Of a stretch of 41,741 nucleotides of DNA, positions 10,201-19,137 are shown piece after piece. Location: assembly GCA_016931855.1 (NCBI GenBank), contig JAFGDZ010000047.1, forward strand, positions 1-41,741, given 5' to 3'. The position numbers were made by a program, and so were the translations under genes. Position 1 is the stretch's first letter. Every line of letters starts with the position of its first letter. A model generated the notes under the pieces. That model did not search any database. It was not told where the DNA came from and saw only the letters and a list, made by a program, of their open reading frames with translations. The stretch is from Bacteroidales bacterium. Lineage in GTDB: Bacteria > Bacteroidota > Bacteroidia > Bacteroidales > Tenuifilaceae.

Positions 10201-10274
10201 CCCGCCAACTTCTATTCCCCATTCCTATGTCTAATAATTTTCCCAACAATTCCCTAACTCCCGCACAAATAATT

Positions 10275-10282
10275 TATCTTTA
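10275..10282 (+). promoter_or_regulatory. Candidate -7 box of the polysaccharide operon
   Basis: TATCTTTA matches seven of eight positions of the Bacteroidota -7 consensus TAnnTTTG and lies 19 bases before the ATG at 10302. No convincing -33 TTTG was found at the right distance. Confidence 0.3.
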
Positions 10283-10301
10283 CAAGTCCAAAACGCTTAC
10301 A

Positions 10302-11087
10302 ATGAAAGGAACCCGCAGAGTAAACCTAGTTATTTTTGCAACTATGCTTGTTGCAACAGTTGTTTCTTCGTGTAACAAACGCAGCCAGTTGCTTTATGTT
10401 AGCAACTTGGCCAACGAGAGTTTAGTCCGTAAGCAACAGGAGCAGTATCGGTTAAAGGAGGGAGATGTTTTGTATGTTCAGATTCTTACCCGAGATCCGC
10501 AGGTAAGTAGTATGTTCAATAATAGGGGGCTGAGCGGCACCGTTGCCACAAATATGTACACAAACGATGCCTCGTATTACCTTTTTGGCTATTCGGTTTC
10601 CGATTCGGGTACTGTGCAACTTCCTGTGTTAGGCAAATTGTTTATTAAAGATTTAACTGTAGAGCAGGCAAGGAGTTTAATTCAAACAGAGACAGAAAAA
10701 TTTTTGACCGATGGGTTAGCTGTGGTTAAGTTGCTAAGTTATAAGATAACCGTTTTGGGTGAGGTAAAAAGACCTGGAGTATATACCAACTTTAAGGATA
10801 ATCTTACACTATTTGAAGCAATTGGGTTAGCTGGCGATTTTACCGATTTTGGCGAGCGTTCCAATGTCTTAGTAGTACGTCAAACACCCGATGGTTTGGT
10901 TACCTATAGGGTAAATCTCCACGACAAGGCTATTGTGGCATCGGAGGCCTACCACCTTTTGCCAAACGACATGGTTATTGTTGAACCTCGTAAGGGTAAA
11001 ATTGCCGCACTGAACACTCCTAATATCTCAATTGTTTTATCAACAATAAGTACCTTGGCCTTAGTACTTAATATAATACTTAAATAG
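10302..11087 (+). CDS. Polysaccharide export lipoprotein (Wza/BexD family)
   Basis: A 261-aa outer-membrane or periplasmic polysaccharide export protein. I chose the ATG at 10302 because it begins a clean lipoprotein signal (MKGTRR, hydrophobic core, VVSSC with the lipidated Cys at 24). The longer ORF from 10191 reads through pyrimidine-rich repeat DNA. The Poly_export domain starts at YRLKEGDVLYV (about residue 50) and continues through the PVLGKLFIKDLT segment. An SLBB-like domain follows (ITVLGEVKRPGVY). A hydrophobic C-terminal helix ends the protein, as is common in Bacteroidota members. It lies 28 bases before the Wzc-like gene and should act with it to move polymer across the envelope. 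Confidence 0.9.
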   Translation: MKGTRRVNLVIFATMLVATVVSSCNKRSQLLYVSNLANESLVRKQQEQYRLKEGDVLYVQILTRDPQVSSMFNNRGLSGTVATNMYTNDASYYLFGYSVSDSGTVQLPVLGKLFIKDLTVEQARSLIQTETEKFLTDGLAVVKLLSYKITVLGEVKRPGVYTNFKDNLTLFEAIGLAGDFTDFGERSNVLVVRQTPDGLVTYRVNLHDKAIVASEAYHLLPNDMVIVEPRKGKIAALNTPNISIVLSTISTLALVLNIILK

Positions 11088-11115
11088 GTAAAGGGGTATT
11101 CCTTATATAAGCAAT

Positions 11116-13560
11116 ATGGAGCAAATTGAACGTAATGAATATCCTCTTTCCCAAGAGGAGACACTAGATATTAAGAAACTCTTTTTTCAAGTACTGGGAA
11201 ACTGGTACTGGTTTGCCATATCTATATTTGCCGGTCTGTTTATTTCCTATCTTGTTAATAGGTACTCGGAGCAGATTTATAGTGTTAGATCGTCACTTAT
11301 TGTAAAAGATGATGAGAATACACGCGGGCTTTCTGGTGCAGAGAATCTTATACAGGGTTTAAAGCTGGTTAGAAACACTAAAAGCGTACAGAACGAGATT
11401 GGAATTCTTAAGTCATACACAGTAGCCTATCAGGCAATATCGGAGCTACCAGATTTTTGGGTTAGCTATGTTGCTGTGGGGCGAAGGGGTATTAAGGAGA
11501 GTAAGCTATACACTAGCAGCCCCTTTGTGGTTACCTACGATTCCCTTACTGCAAATATCACCAATTATCCTGCATTTGTTACAATTCTTTCTACTGATAC
11601 CTATTTGCTGGAGATTGACGATGGAATGAACGTAAGGCAGAAAATGAAATTTGGAGAACGATTTACTAACCGCTCTTTCAATTTTACTATAAGCTTACGA
11701 TCCAATAGAGCTCCCGATGATAATCTGATAGGCAGAAAGTACTATTTCTATTTCAATAGCTTAACAGGATTAGCTAAAGCCTATCAAGGGAAAGTTGTTG
11801 TTGATCTAAACGACAAAAAGGGCTCTATTTTAACCCTTACAACTAGTGGTTTTGTTGCCGATCAGGAGGCCGACTACCTAAACAAGGTAATGGAGGTATA
11901 TATTCGCCGTGGGCTCGATGAGAAGAACCAAATTGCCGATAATACCGTTAAGTTTATTGATGTTCAGCTTAGAGAGATGGAGGATTCTCTGCGCATAGCA
12001 GAGCAAAAGCTTCTTAACTTTAGGTTGCACAATAGGGTAATTGATATATCCAAGGAGGGAAGTAGTATTTTTGCAAAGCTGCAACGGCTGCAGGATCAGC
12101 AGCTCACGCTTGAGCTAAATGCTAGGTACTACAGCTATTTAGATGACTATCTTAACACCAAAACCGACCTTTCCGACATAGTTGCCCCAACCTCAATGGG
12201 TGTTGACGATTTGCAGCTTAATATGCTGTTACAGCAAATAAGTCAGGCGGTTATTGATTACCAAACCCTTAGCTACTCCGCAAAGCCTGGTAGCCCAATA
12301 GCAGAGGAACTGAATAACAGGATAAGCACGTTGCGAAAAACGTTGGAGGAGAAGGTATCGTCGTTACAAGAGGCAAATGGGGTTGCTAAGCGAGAGATAA
12401 GCCGACAGGTTAAGCTAATTGAAGATGAGCTAATGAAGCTTCCTTACCAGGAGCGTATGCTGATTAATATTGAGCGGGAATATAATTTGGTTGATAAGCT
12501 CTATACCTATTTAATGGAAAAGAGGGCAGAGGCTGCTATTGCCAAGGCTTCTAATATACCCGATAACAAGGTGCTCGATTTTGCATTACCCGTTAATGCA
12601 ACCCAAATAAAGCCCAATAGGAAGATTAACTATCTAATTGGTTTTGTATTAGGATTAGGAATTCCTTTTATTGTGATTTTAGTTTTCAACTATATAAATA
12701 CTCGAATTGTCGATTTGAAAACGATTTCACAAAAAACAAGCATACCGTTACTAGGAACTGTTGGTCATAACCGCTTTAATAGCGATTTACCAACAATAGA
12801 TAAACCAAAATCAACACTTGCAGAATCCTTTCGTGGTTTGCGTACTAATCTACAGTATTTACTACGTGATCCCGATAAAAAGGTAATTGCCATTTCATCC
12901 ACTATTAGCGGGGAGGGTAAAACTTTTGTTGCAGCAAACCTTGCAGCAATTATTGCTACCACGGGAAAACGTGTTCTTATTGTGGGAATGGACTTACGTA
13001 AACCTAAGCTACATCGTTATTTTGGAGGTGAAACACACAATGGGCTAAGTACATATTTAATTGGACGCGACTCTTTTGAGGGAATCGTTCACGAAACACG
13101 AGTAGCAAATCTTTATATTGTTTCTGCGGGTCCTATTCCTCCTAATCCAGCAGAACTAATTGGCTCCGAGGCCATGGATAGGTTTATTAATGAAGCAAAA
13201 AGTGTTTTTGATTTTATTGTAATTGACACACCTCCTGTGGCTGTTGTTACAGATGCTCTATTAACCGCGCGTTTTTCAAATATTCTACTTTACGTAGTAA
13301 GATTCGATTATTCCGATGTTGAAGTACTAAAATTGGTTGAGGATATTCGTAAAAATGGGGAGCAGCAATCGCTGGCAATAGTTGTAAACGATTTACAGCA
13401 TAAGCGAAGTTATGGCTATTCTTATAGTTATGGATACACGTACGGCTACGGGTATAGTTATGGTTCAGGTTATGGATACTCTCAAAAAGAAGATGGAGGC
13501 TATTACTCTGACGATGAACCACCCCTTTCTTGGAAGGAAAAGTTTAAACGGTTATTCTGA
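11116..13560 (+). CDS. Wzc-like polysaccharide co-polymerase and bacterial tyrosine kinase
   Basis: An 814-aa inner-membrane protein. Wzz-type membrane segments lie at about 29-48 and 504-527, around a long periplasmic coiled-coil region with a GNVR-like stretch (YQERMLINIEREYN, about 436-450). The cytoplasmic kinase carries the oligomerisation motif EX2RX2R (ESFRGLR, about 568), Walker A (STISGEGKT, about 596), Walker A-prime (VLIVGMDLRKP, about 620) and Walker B (FIVIDTPPV, about 699). In Walker A-prime the first Asp of the usual DxDxR is Gly. The C-terminus (about 763-798) is a Tyr/Gly/Ser-rich cluster, the expected autophosphorylation tail. The protein should control polymer length and export together with the lipoprotein upstream. 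Confidence 0.93.
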   Translation: MEQIERNEYPLSQEETLDIKKLFFQVLGNWYWFAISIFAGLFISYLVNRYSEQIYSVRSSLIVKDDENTRGLSGAENLIQGLKLVRNTKSVQNEIGILKSYTVAYQAISELPDFWVSYVAVGRRGIKESKLYTSSPFVVTYDSLTANITNYPAFVTILSTDTYLLEIDDGMNVRQKMKFGERFTNRSFNFTISLRSNRAPDDNLIGRKYYFYFNSLTGLAKAYQGKVVVDLNDKKGSILTLTTSGFVADQEADYLNKVMEVYIRRGLDEKNQIADNTVKFIDVQLREMEDSLRIAEQKLLNFRLHNRVIDISKEGSSIFAKLQRLQDQQLTLELNARYYSYLDDYLNTKTDLSDIVAPTSMGVDDLQLNMLLQQISQAVIDYQTLSYSAKPGSPIAEELNNRISTLRKTLEEKVSSLQEANGVAKREISRQVKLIEDELMKLPYQERMLINIEREYNLVDKLYTYLMEKRAEAAIAKASNIPDNKVLDFALPVNATQIKPNRKINYLIGFVLGLGIPFIVILVFNYINTRIVDLKTISQKTSIPLLGTVGHNRFNSDLPTIDKPKSTLAESFRGLRTNLQYLLRDPDKKVIAISSTISGEGKTFVAANLAAIIATTGKRVLIVGMDLRKPKLHRYFGGETHNGLSTYLIGRDSFEGIVHETRVANLYIVSAGPIPPNPAELIGSEAMDRFINEAKSVFDFIVIDTPPVAVVTDALLTARFSNILLYVVRFDYSDVEVLKLVEDIRKNGEQQSLAIVVNDLQHKRSYGYSYSYGYTYGYGYSYGSGYGYSQKEDGGYYSDDEPPLSWKEKFKRLF

Positions 13561-13642
13561 GTAAAAGAATTGTCCAAAATTTTTAAAATTGTGTAACTGA
13601 CATGGCGAAGCTGTATCTATTGACCATTATTTTTTAGCAAAA

Positions 13643-15010
13643 ATGGGATATGTTTTAAATAAAGTAAACTCTTTCCTTAAATCAGGTCATGAAAGAAGTA
13701 TTGCGGCAAGAAAAAATATAATTGCCATGCTTTTTTTGAAGGGGATTTCAATATTAGTTGGTTTACTGTTAGTTCCACTCACTATTAATTATGTTGATAC
13801 TGAAACCTATGGTCTTTGGATTACAATAAGTTCTGTTGTAACCTGGATGGGTTTCTTTGATATTGGTTTAAATAATGGATTGCGCAATAGATTTGCAGAG
13901 GCTAAGGCTCACGGGGATACTGAGTTGGCTCAGAGTTATGTAAGTACCACTTATGCAATGCTATCTCTTATATTCTTGCCTTTATTATTCGTTTTAATTT
14001 TTGTAAATAGTTTTGTTAACTGGAATAGTGTTTTTAATATTTCTGAAGTTTCTTCAAGCGATCTTTCTTTAACAATGTTGATCGTTACAACTTATTTTTG
14101 CCTAAAGTTTATCCTTTCAACTGTTAATATAATTCTCATAGCCGATCAACGTCCGGCAAACGCATCACTTAGAGCATTGAGTGAGAATATTGCTGCGGTA
14201 ATTTCTATAGTATTGTTAATGAAATTTACAAAAGGCTCAATTGTAAATCTTACATTAGGATTATGTGTGAGTTCCTTATTGCTAAATTTATTTTTTAATT
14301 TTTCCCTCTTTATCGGGAAGTATCGAAAATATGCGCCTAGTATATCCAAAATTAATTTCTCTTTATTACCAAAATTATTAAATATAGGAGTTAAGTTTTT
14401 TGTGATACAAATAGCCATGCTTGTTCAGTTTCAAACAAGTAGTATAATCATTTTAAGAAATTTTGGTGGAGAGGATGTAACTCTATATAATGTTACCTAC
14501 AGACTTTTTAATGTATTGGCTATGATTTTTTCAATTGTCATGATTCCTTTATGGTCATCAGCAACTGAAGCGTATGTTAGAAAGGATTATAATTGGATTA
14601 ATTTATCTGTAAAAAAATACAATAAAGTGCTTATTTTATTTATTATTCTTGGGTTCATTCTACTTTTATTATCCCCTTTTATATTTAACCTATGGTTAGG
14701 ACGCGGAGTTGTAGATACAAACTATACAATATCGTTTTTCATGTTGCTATATGTTTTTTCTCTGATGATTGGAAAGGCAGAGGGCTCTGTACTTAATGGA
14801 ATAGGTGCTTTGAAAATACAAATGTATTCCGCCATAATTTCTCCATTTCTTTTTGTTTCTTTTATTTATATAGGAATTAAGTGGGAATTAGGTATATATG
14901 CGGTAGTTATTGCAGGAATGTTATCGAACTTTAATGGCTTTTTACTAGCACCAATTCAATACAAGAAAATTTTTAAGCAAGAATCTAAAAATCCAATATG
15001 GTTAGCTTAA
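13643..15010 (+). CDS. Wzx-like lipid-linked oligosaccharide flippase
   Basis: A 455-aa polytopic membrane protein of the polysaccharide biosynthesis/MATE-like flippase superfamily. The N-terminus has a basic segment (residues 1-25) followed by LKGISILVGLLLVPLTINYV, and then the family-like ETYGLWITISSVVTWMGFFDIGLNNGLRNRFA. About 12-14 hydrophobic segments cover the rest. It should move the undecaprenyl-linked repeat unit to the periplasm. Codon use becomes markedly AT-rich from here, unlike the wza/wzc pair. It starts 82 bases after the Wzc-like gene. Confidence 0.9.
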   Translation: MGYVLNKVNSFLKSGHERSIAARKNIIAMLFLKGISILVGLLLVPLTINYVDTETYGLWITISSVVTWMGFFDIGLNNGLRNRFAEAKAHGDTELAQSYVSTTYAMLSLIFLPLLFVLIFVNSFVNWNSVFNISEVSSSDLSLTMLIVTTYFCLKFILSTVNIILIADQRPANASLRALSENIAAVISIVLLMKFTKGSIVNLTLGLCVSSLLLNLFFNFSLFIGKYRKYAPSISKINFSLLPKLLNIGVKFFVIQIAMLVQFQTSSIIILRNFGGEDVTLYNVTYRLFNVLAMIFSIVMIPLWSSATEAYVRKDYNWINLSVKKYNKVLILFIILGFILLLLSPFIFNLWLGRGVVDTNYTISFFMLLYVFSLMIGKAEGSVLNGIGALKIQMYSAIISPFLFVSFIYIGIKWELGIYAVVIAGMLSNFNGFLLAPIQYKKIFKQESKNPIWLA

Positions 15011-15043
15011 GTCGAAGAGTACAATATAAATTGACACTAAAAA

Positions 15044-16273
15044 ATGAATTATAGATTAATAAAAATCATATTGGTTATTTTGTCGATTGTTGTTATTTCA
15101 TCGGCTAGCATTTTTTCTAATAAGTTCTATATTCTTGCCTATAACATTGTTTTACTACCAATTCTTTTTAATCGGGGTTTTTTAAAGGTAAAATTTTATC
15201 TTCCTATTATTTGGTTGTTAGTTAATATACTTGTTATCTATTCTTTCTCTTTAAATGTTGAATATCTTAGATTTAGTACTTCAATAATCACCCTTTTCTT
15301 GTTTCCATATTTTATTTTAGCAATTTGTAGAGAAAGTTACTGGGTTTTGTTTGAAAAAACCGTTTTTTATCTTTCGGTTGTTTCGTTAATAATATTTCCA
15401 TTAAACATATTATTTCCTGGTTTTTTTGATTATTTATTTACTTTTTTCAGAGGGATAACCGACGATAAGTTTTACATGTTCTTTGGGCAAGAAACATATT
15501 GGACATCGTTAATATATGTTCATATGGATGATACATATTATGGGTTGTTTCGGAATGCAGGATTTATGTGGGAACCAGGTGCATTTGCATGGATGATAAT
15601 TCTAGCGTTATCTATAAGAATTTTACGCAATGGAATAAAATTCGACAAATTTCTCGTTGTTTATACAATAGCATTACTTACAACTCTTTCTACATCAGGG
15701 TATATTGCAATTTTAGTTTTATTTAGTGGGGCAATTGCGTCAAAGCAGAAGTTTTCATATTTATTTACTTTGATTTTACTTTTGATTATTGTTGTGCCTT
15801 ATTTATATGAGGTTGATTTTGTTGGAGGGGAGATAAATGCTTATGTTGAATCGTATGAAGAAGATTTCACTGATTTTACTTCAAGTGGATTTGGTGCAGC
15901 AAAACTTGATCGTTTTTTATTTGCTAAGTATCAGCTGATAGAAGTTTTAAAATACCCTTTTGGTTTTGGAATATATAAACCCTCAGATATCGACTCTATG
16001 TGGAACTTCGTAGGAGTAAATGGCTTATCAGATTTACTTTTTATGTGGGGGGTTGTTGGTTTTATTCTTATCATATACTCATTATGGCGTTTTTTTAAAG
16101 TTGTATCAAACAAGAGGCATAGTAATATGTTATACTTAGCTCTGTTTATTGGCAACTTAATGATGATATTCTCCAATCCTGCAGCCACAAATCCTATTGT
16201 ATATTTTATGATATTTACTCCATTAATGGAGTTCTTTCAAAAGAGAAATAACATTAATATTGGTTATAAATGA
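15044..16273 (+). CDS. Wzy-like O-antigen/exopolysaccharide polymerase
   Basis: A 409-aa protein almost entirely of hydrophobic helices (about 10-11), with a larger loop at about 133-180 containing the ITDDKFYMF and GLFRNAGFMWEPGAFAW segments. The FRNAGFMWEPGAFAW-like box is typical of Wzy/O-antigen ligase-type polymerases in Bacteroidota. Sequence identity in this family is low, so the assignment rests on topology, this box and the position next to Wzx. The stop codon overlaps the next start by 4 bases (ATGA). Confidence 0.82.
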   Translation: MNYRLIKIILVILSIVVISSASIFSNKFYILAYNIVLLPILFNRGFLKVKFYLPIIWLLVNILVIYSFSLNVEYLRFSTSIITLFLFPYFILAICRESYWVLFEKTVFYLSVVSLIIFPLNILFPGFFDYLFTFFRGITDDKFYMFFGQETYWTSLIYVHMDDTYYGLFRNAGFMWEPGAFAWMIILALSIRILRNGIKFDKFLVVYTIALLTTLSTSGYIAILVLFSGAIASKQKFSYLFTLILLLIIVVPYLYEVDFVGGEINAYVESYEEDFTDFTSSGFGAAKLDRFLFAKYQLIEVLKYPFGFGIYKPSDIDSMWNFVGVNGLSDLLFMWGVVGFILIIYSLWRFFKVVSNKRHSNMLYLALFIGNLMMIFSNPAATNPIVYFMIFTPLMEFFQKRNNINIGYK

Positions 16274-17481
16274 ACATTGCCATTATCTCAATATATCCCT
16301 TTCCTAAAGGAATGGCTCCAACCAATAGAATTCTTTCATATGCTGGAGGGATAGTGCAAAATGGAGCTTCAGTAGAAGTATATATTCCGTTTCCAACTGA
16401 TAGAATTAGTCAACTTAGGGAGGAAAACAGAGGGGTGTATAATGACATTAAATATCAATATACTTCAGGAAGATATAAAAGTAAAAGTAGGCTGGTAAGA
16501 GCATTCGCTACATTTTCAGGATATAGAAAAATTGCTGGATTATTATTGTCAAGTTATAGAATTATTAAAGACAAAAAGGTTAACCCCATTGATATTATAA
16601 TTATTAGTGCAGATCAGCTATTAGTTCTTTATGTTTTTTCTTTTGTAGCAAAAAAAGTAGGTGCATCATCAGTATTTATTTTCGATGAATATCCTATTCC
16701 GATTCGACATAAATTAAAGAGCAAAATTCCATTATGGAAAGAGTTCTTTTTTAGGCTAGTCTTGAAGCGAATTGATGCTTATATCTCAATTTCTGAAACC
16801 CTGCGAGATTATTTCTGTAATATTGTGGCCAAACCTTCATACATTCTATCAAGCATTACAGATGTTTCCCGGTTTAGATTGCCAAGCAAAATTTCCAGTT
16901 TAGAACAGACTCCGTATTTGTGTTATATGGGGAATTTAGAATTAGCAAAAGATGATGTTGACAATATTGTTAATGCTTTTGCTTTGATTGCTTCCAAGTA
17001 CCCATCTTTGATACTAAGGTTATATGGGAATCCAAGCAATAAGGATAAAGGAATACTCAATAGTCTTATTAAAAAACACGGATTAGAGAATAGAGTATTC
17101 TTTATGGGTAAGGTGAGTTTCGATGAGGTTCCATCTATTTTATGTAATGCAAAGGTTCTTCTATCTTCCCAACCCAACACTGTTAGAGCCTCAGGCGGAT
17201 TTCCAACAAAGCTTGGGGAATATTTAGCATCGGGTGTTCCAACACTACTTACTAATGTTGGAGAAAATGCTCGTTATGTAAATGATGGTATTCATGTTTT
17301 CTTTGTTGAACCAAATGATAGTGTTAAATATGCGAATAAATTAGATTATATATTAAGTAATTATTCGCATGCTCTTAAAGTAGCAGAAAGTGGAAAAAAT
17401 CTATTGTTTGAAAACTTCTCTAATACTAAAAGAGGAAAAGAGGTTCTTGATTTTTTGCGTTCTTTAAACCAATGCAGATAA
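16270..17481 (+). CDS. Glycosyltransferase, family 4-like
   Basis: A 403-aa GT-B fold glycosyltransferase. The N-terminal half starts MNIAIISIYPFPKGMAPTNR and forms the acceptor domain. The C-terminal half has the nucleotide-sugar domain with LCYMGNLELAKDD (about 217), RLYGNPS, and GGFPTKLGEYLASGVPTLLTNVGE (about 310-335). The Glu of LGEYLASG takes the place of the usual EX7E region. It probably adds one sugar to the lipid-linked repeat unit at the cytoplasmic membrane; donor and linkage cannot be read from sequence. It is coupled to wzy upstream and overlaps the acyltransferase by 10 bases. Confidence 0.85.
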   Translation: MNIAIISIYPFPKGMAPTNRILSYAGGIVQNGASVEVYIPFPTDRISQLREENRGVYNDIKYQYTSGRYKSKSRLVRAFATFSGYRKIAGLLLSSYRIIKDKKVNPIDIIIISADQLLVLYVFSFVAKKVGASSVFIFDEYPIPIRHKLKSKIPLWKEFFFRLVLKRIDAYISISETLRDYFCNIVAKPSYILSSITDVSRFRLPSKISSLEQTPYLCYMGNLELAKDDVDNIVNAFALIASKYPSLILRLYGNPSNKDKGILNSLIKKHGLENRVFFMGKVSFDEVPSILCNAKVLLSSQPNTVRASGGFPTKLGEYLASGVPTLLTNVGENARYVNDGIHVFFVEPNDSVKYANKLDYILSNYSHALKVAESGKNLLFENFSNTKRGKEVLDFLRSLNQCR

Positions 17482-18023
17482 ACACTAGTAAAGAAATGAT
17501 TAGAATATTGCTTAGATTAATACTCCCCGCAAAAACCTATGCTAGGTTTATTGGAGTAAAAATTGGAGTTGGATGTAGGGTTGTTTCAAAAAACTTTGGC
17601 AGTGAGCCATATTTAGTTGAAATTGGGAACCATGTTCATGTAACAAAAGGTGTAAGCTTTGTTACACATGATGGTTCTGTTTGGGTATTAAGAAATGAAA
17701 TTCCAGATTTAGATATCTTTGGTAAAATTAGAGTTAAGGATAATACTTATATTGGAAATAATTCAGTAATACTTCCTGGTGTTACTATTGGTTCAAATTG
17801 CATTGTTGGCGCAAACTCTGTGGTTACAAAGAGTATTCCTGATAATTGTGTTATTGCAGGTAGTCCTGCTAAGTTTATTACTAATACTAAAGACTTTAAA
17901 GATAGGATAGTTAAATATAATGCCAAAACGAAAAAAATGAAAGAAGCAGAGAAAAAGAAAGTGCTATTGTCCAATGAATTTTCATTTTTCATCGAAAAAG
18001 AATACCTCAAAATTGAAAAGTAA
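17472..18023 (+). CDS. Left-handed beta-helix acyltransferase (hexapeptide family)
   Basis: A 183-aa protein with hexapeptide repeats at about 45-135 (IGNHVHV, VKDNTYIGNNSVILPGVTIG, NCIVGANSVV) and the VIAGSPAKFI end seen in CapG/WbbJ/maltose O-acetyltransferase-like enzymes. His in THDGSVW (about 63) is the likely catalytic base. It probably O-acetylates a sugar of the repeat unit. The C-terminal tail beyond about 140 is Lys-rich and coiled. It overlaps both neighbouring genes. Confidence 0.88.
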   Translation: MQINTSKEMIRILLRLILPAKTYARFIGVKIGVGCRVVSKNFGSEPYLVEIGNHVHVTKGVSFVTHDGSVWVLRNEIPDLDIFGKIRVKDNTYIGNNSVILPGVTIGSNCIVGANSVVTKSIPDNCVIAGSPAKFITNTKDFKDRIVKYNAKTKKMKEAEKKKVLLSNEFSFFIEKEYLKIEK

Positions 18024-19131
18024 ATCTATCATACTTTTAAGTTGCTTTAATGTAATTGATAGTAACTCTGCAGGAGAGCACAGGATAAAGTTATATATTA
18101 AATCTTTATTGTTACATAAGGATTTAGAAAAAGTATATTTATATCATCGTGGAAATGCTTGGACATTTTTCAAGAATGGACTGGTTGAAGTTGAATGTGG
18201 ATTGAATTTGAGAAGTCTTCAACACAAAGAAAAAGAGGCAAATACGTTTATATACCCTTCAACTAATGTAACATTGGAAATCTTTTATTTAGTTTATCTT
18301 AAAATGTTAACTTCCAGAAAAGTTTTTTTGGAGTTAAATGAGGTGAGAAAGTATTCTGTAACATTAGCAGAGAAAAGAAATACTCTATTAAAGATTATTA
18401 AAAATTTTTTATCAAGAATTCAAGATTTTATTATAAGATACTATGATGGAATTATTACAATCTCAGATAATATTTCATTGTATTATTCCAAAAGAAACAG
18501 TAACATTCTGCAAATACCTATTTTATCGGACATACCCGATTGTATAAATGCACCTATTGAATATGTGAGCGGAACCCCTTTTGTTATAACATTTACTGGA
18601 ACGGTTAATATAAAAAAAGAAAATTTAGATGTTCTTATTGAGGCAATTAGTAAAATAGCAGTTGCTAATGTTAATCTCCATTTATATGGAAAAATAGATA
18701 GCTACAATCACAATGAACTTAAAAAGCTAATTGAGTTATATCAAGTTGAGGATAGGGTTTTTTATAAGGGAGCTGTTGCTCAAAATCAGCTGGTTGACTT
18801 GTACAAGCAGGCACATTTGCTAATACTACCGCGCGGGAATACTAAACAAAATCGGTATGGTTTTTCCACAAAACTTGCAGAATACATGGTATCTGGAAGA
18901 CCAACACTAGTAACTAATGTTAGTGATAACGGAAAATATATAGTTGATCAAGAAAATGGTTTTATTGTTGAACCAGATAGTGCAGATGCATTTGTTCATA
19001 AAATAAGATACATACATCATAATTACAATAATATTTGTGCACTAATTTCTCATAATGCACTACAAACAGCAAAAGAGAACTTTGATTATAAGTTATACAC
19101 TGATGATTTAGCAACATTTTTACTTGACTAG
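17974..19131 (+). CDS. Glycosyltransferase, GT-B fold
   Basis: A 385-aa family-4-like glycosyltransferase. Its C-terminal domain has FVITFTGTVNIKKENLD (about 198), LHLYGKID and YGFSTKLAEYMVSGRPTLVTNVSD (about 295-318), closely resembling the same region of the gene at 16270. The ATG start overlaps the acyltransferase by 50 bases, which is long. A TTG at 18013 gives an 11-base overlap and begins just before the first beta strand (KSIILLSCF), so it may be the true start. The acceptor domain is diverged. It acts in repeat-unit assembly. Confidence 0.83.
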   Translation: MNFHFSSKKNTSKLKSKSIILLSCFNVIDSNSAGEHRIKLYIKSLLLHKDLEKVYLYHRGNAWTFFKNGLVEVECGLNLRSLQHKEKEANTFIYPSTNVTLEIFYLVYLKMLTSRKVFLELNEVRKYSVTLAEKRNTLLKIIKNFLSRIQDFIIRYYDGIITISDNISLYYSKRNSNILQIPILSDIPDCINAPIEYVSGTPFVITFTGTVNIKKENLDVLIEAISKIAVANVNLHLYGKIDSYNHNELKKLIELYQVEDRVFYKGAVAQNQLVDLYKQAHLLILPRGNTKQNRYGFSTKLAEYMVSGRPTLVTNVSDNGKYIVDQENGFIVEPDSADAFVHKIRYIHHNYNNICALISHNALQTAKENFDYKLYTDDLATFLLD

Positions 19132-19137
19132 GTTTAC

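Noticed and set aside
10191-10301. N-terminal extension of the polysaccharide export protein
   Set aside because: The extra 37 codons run through the pyrimidine-rich repeat edge and precede a complete lipoprotein signal that starts at 10302.
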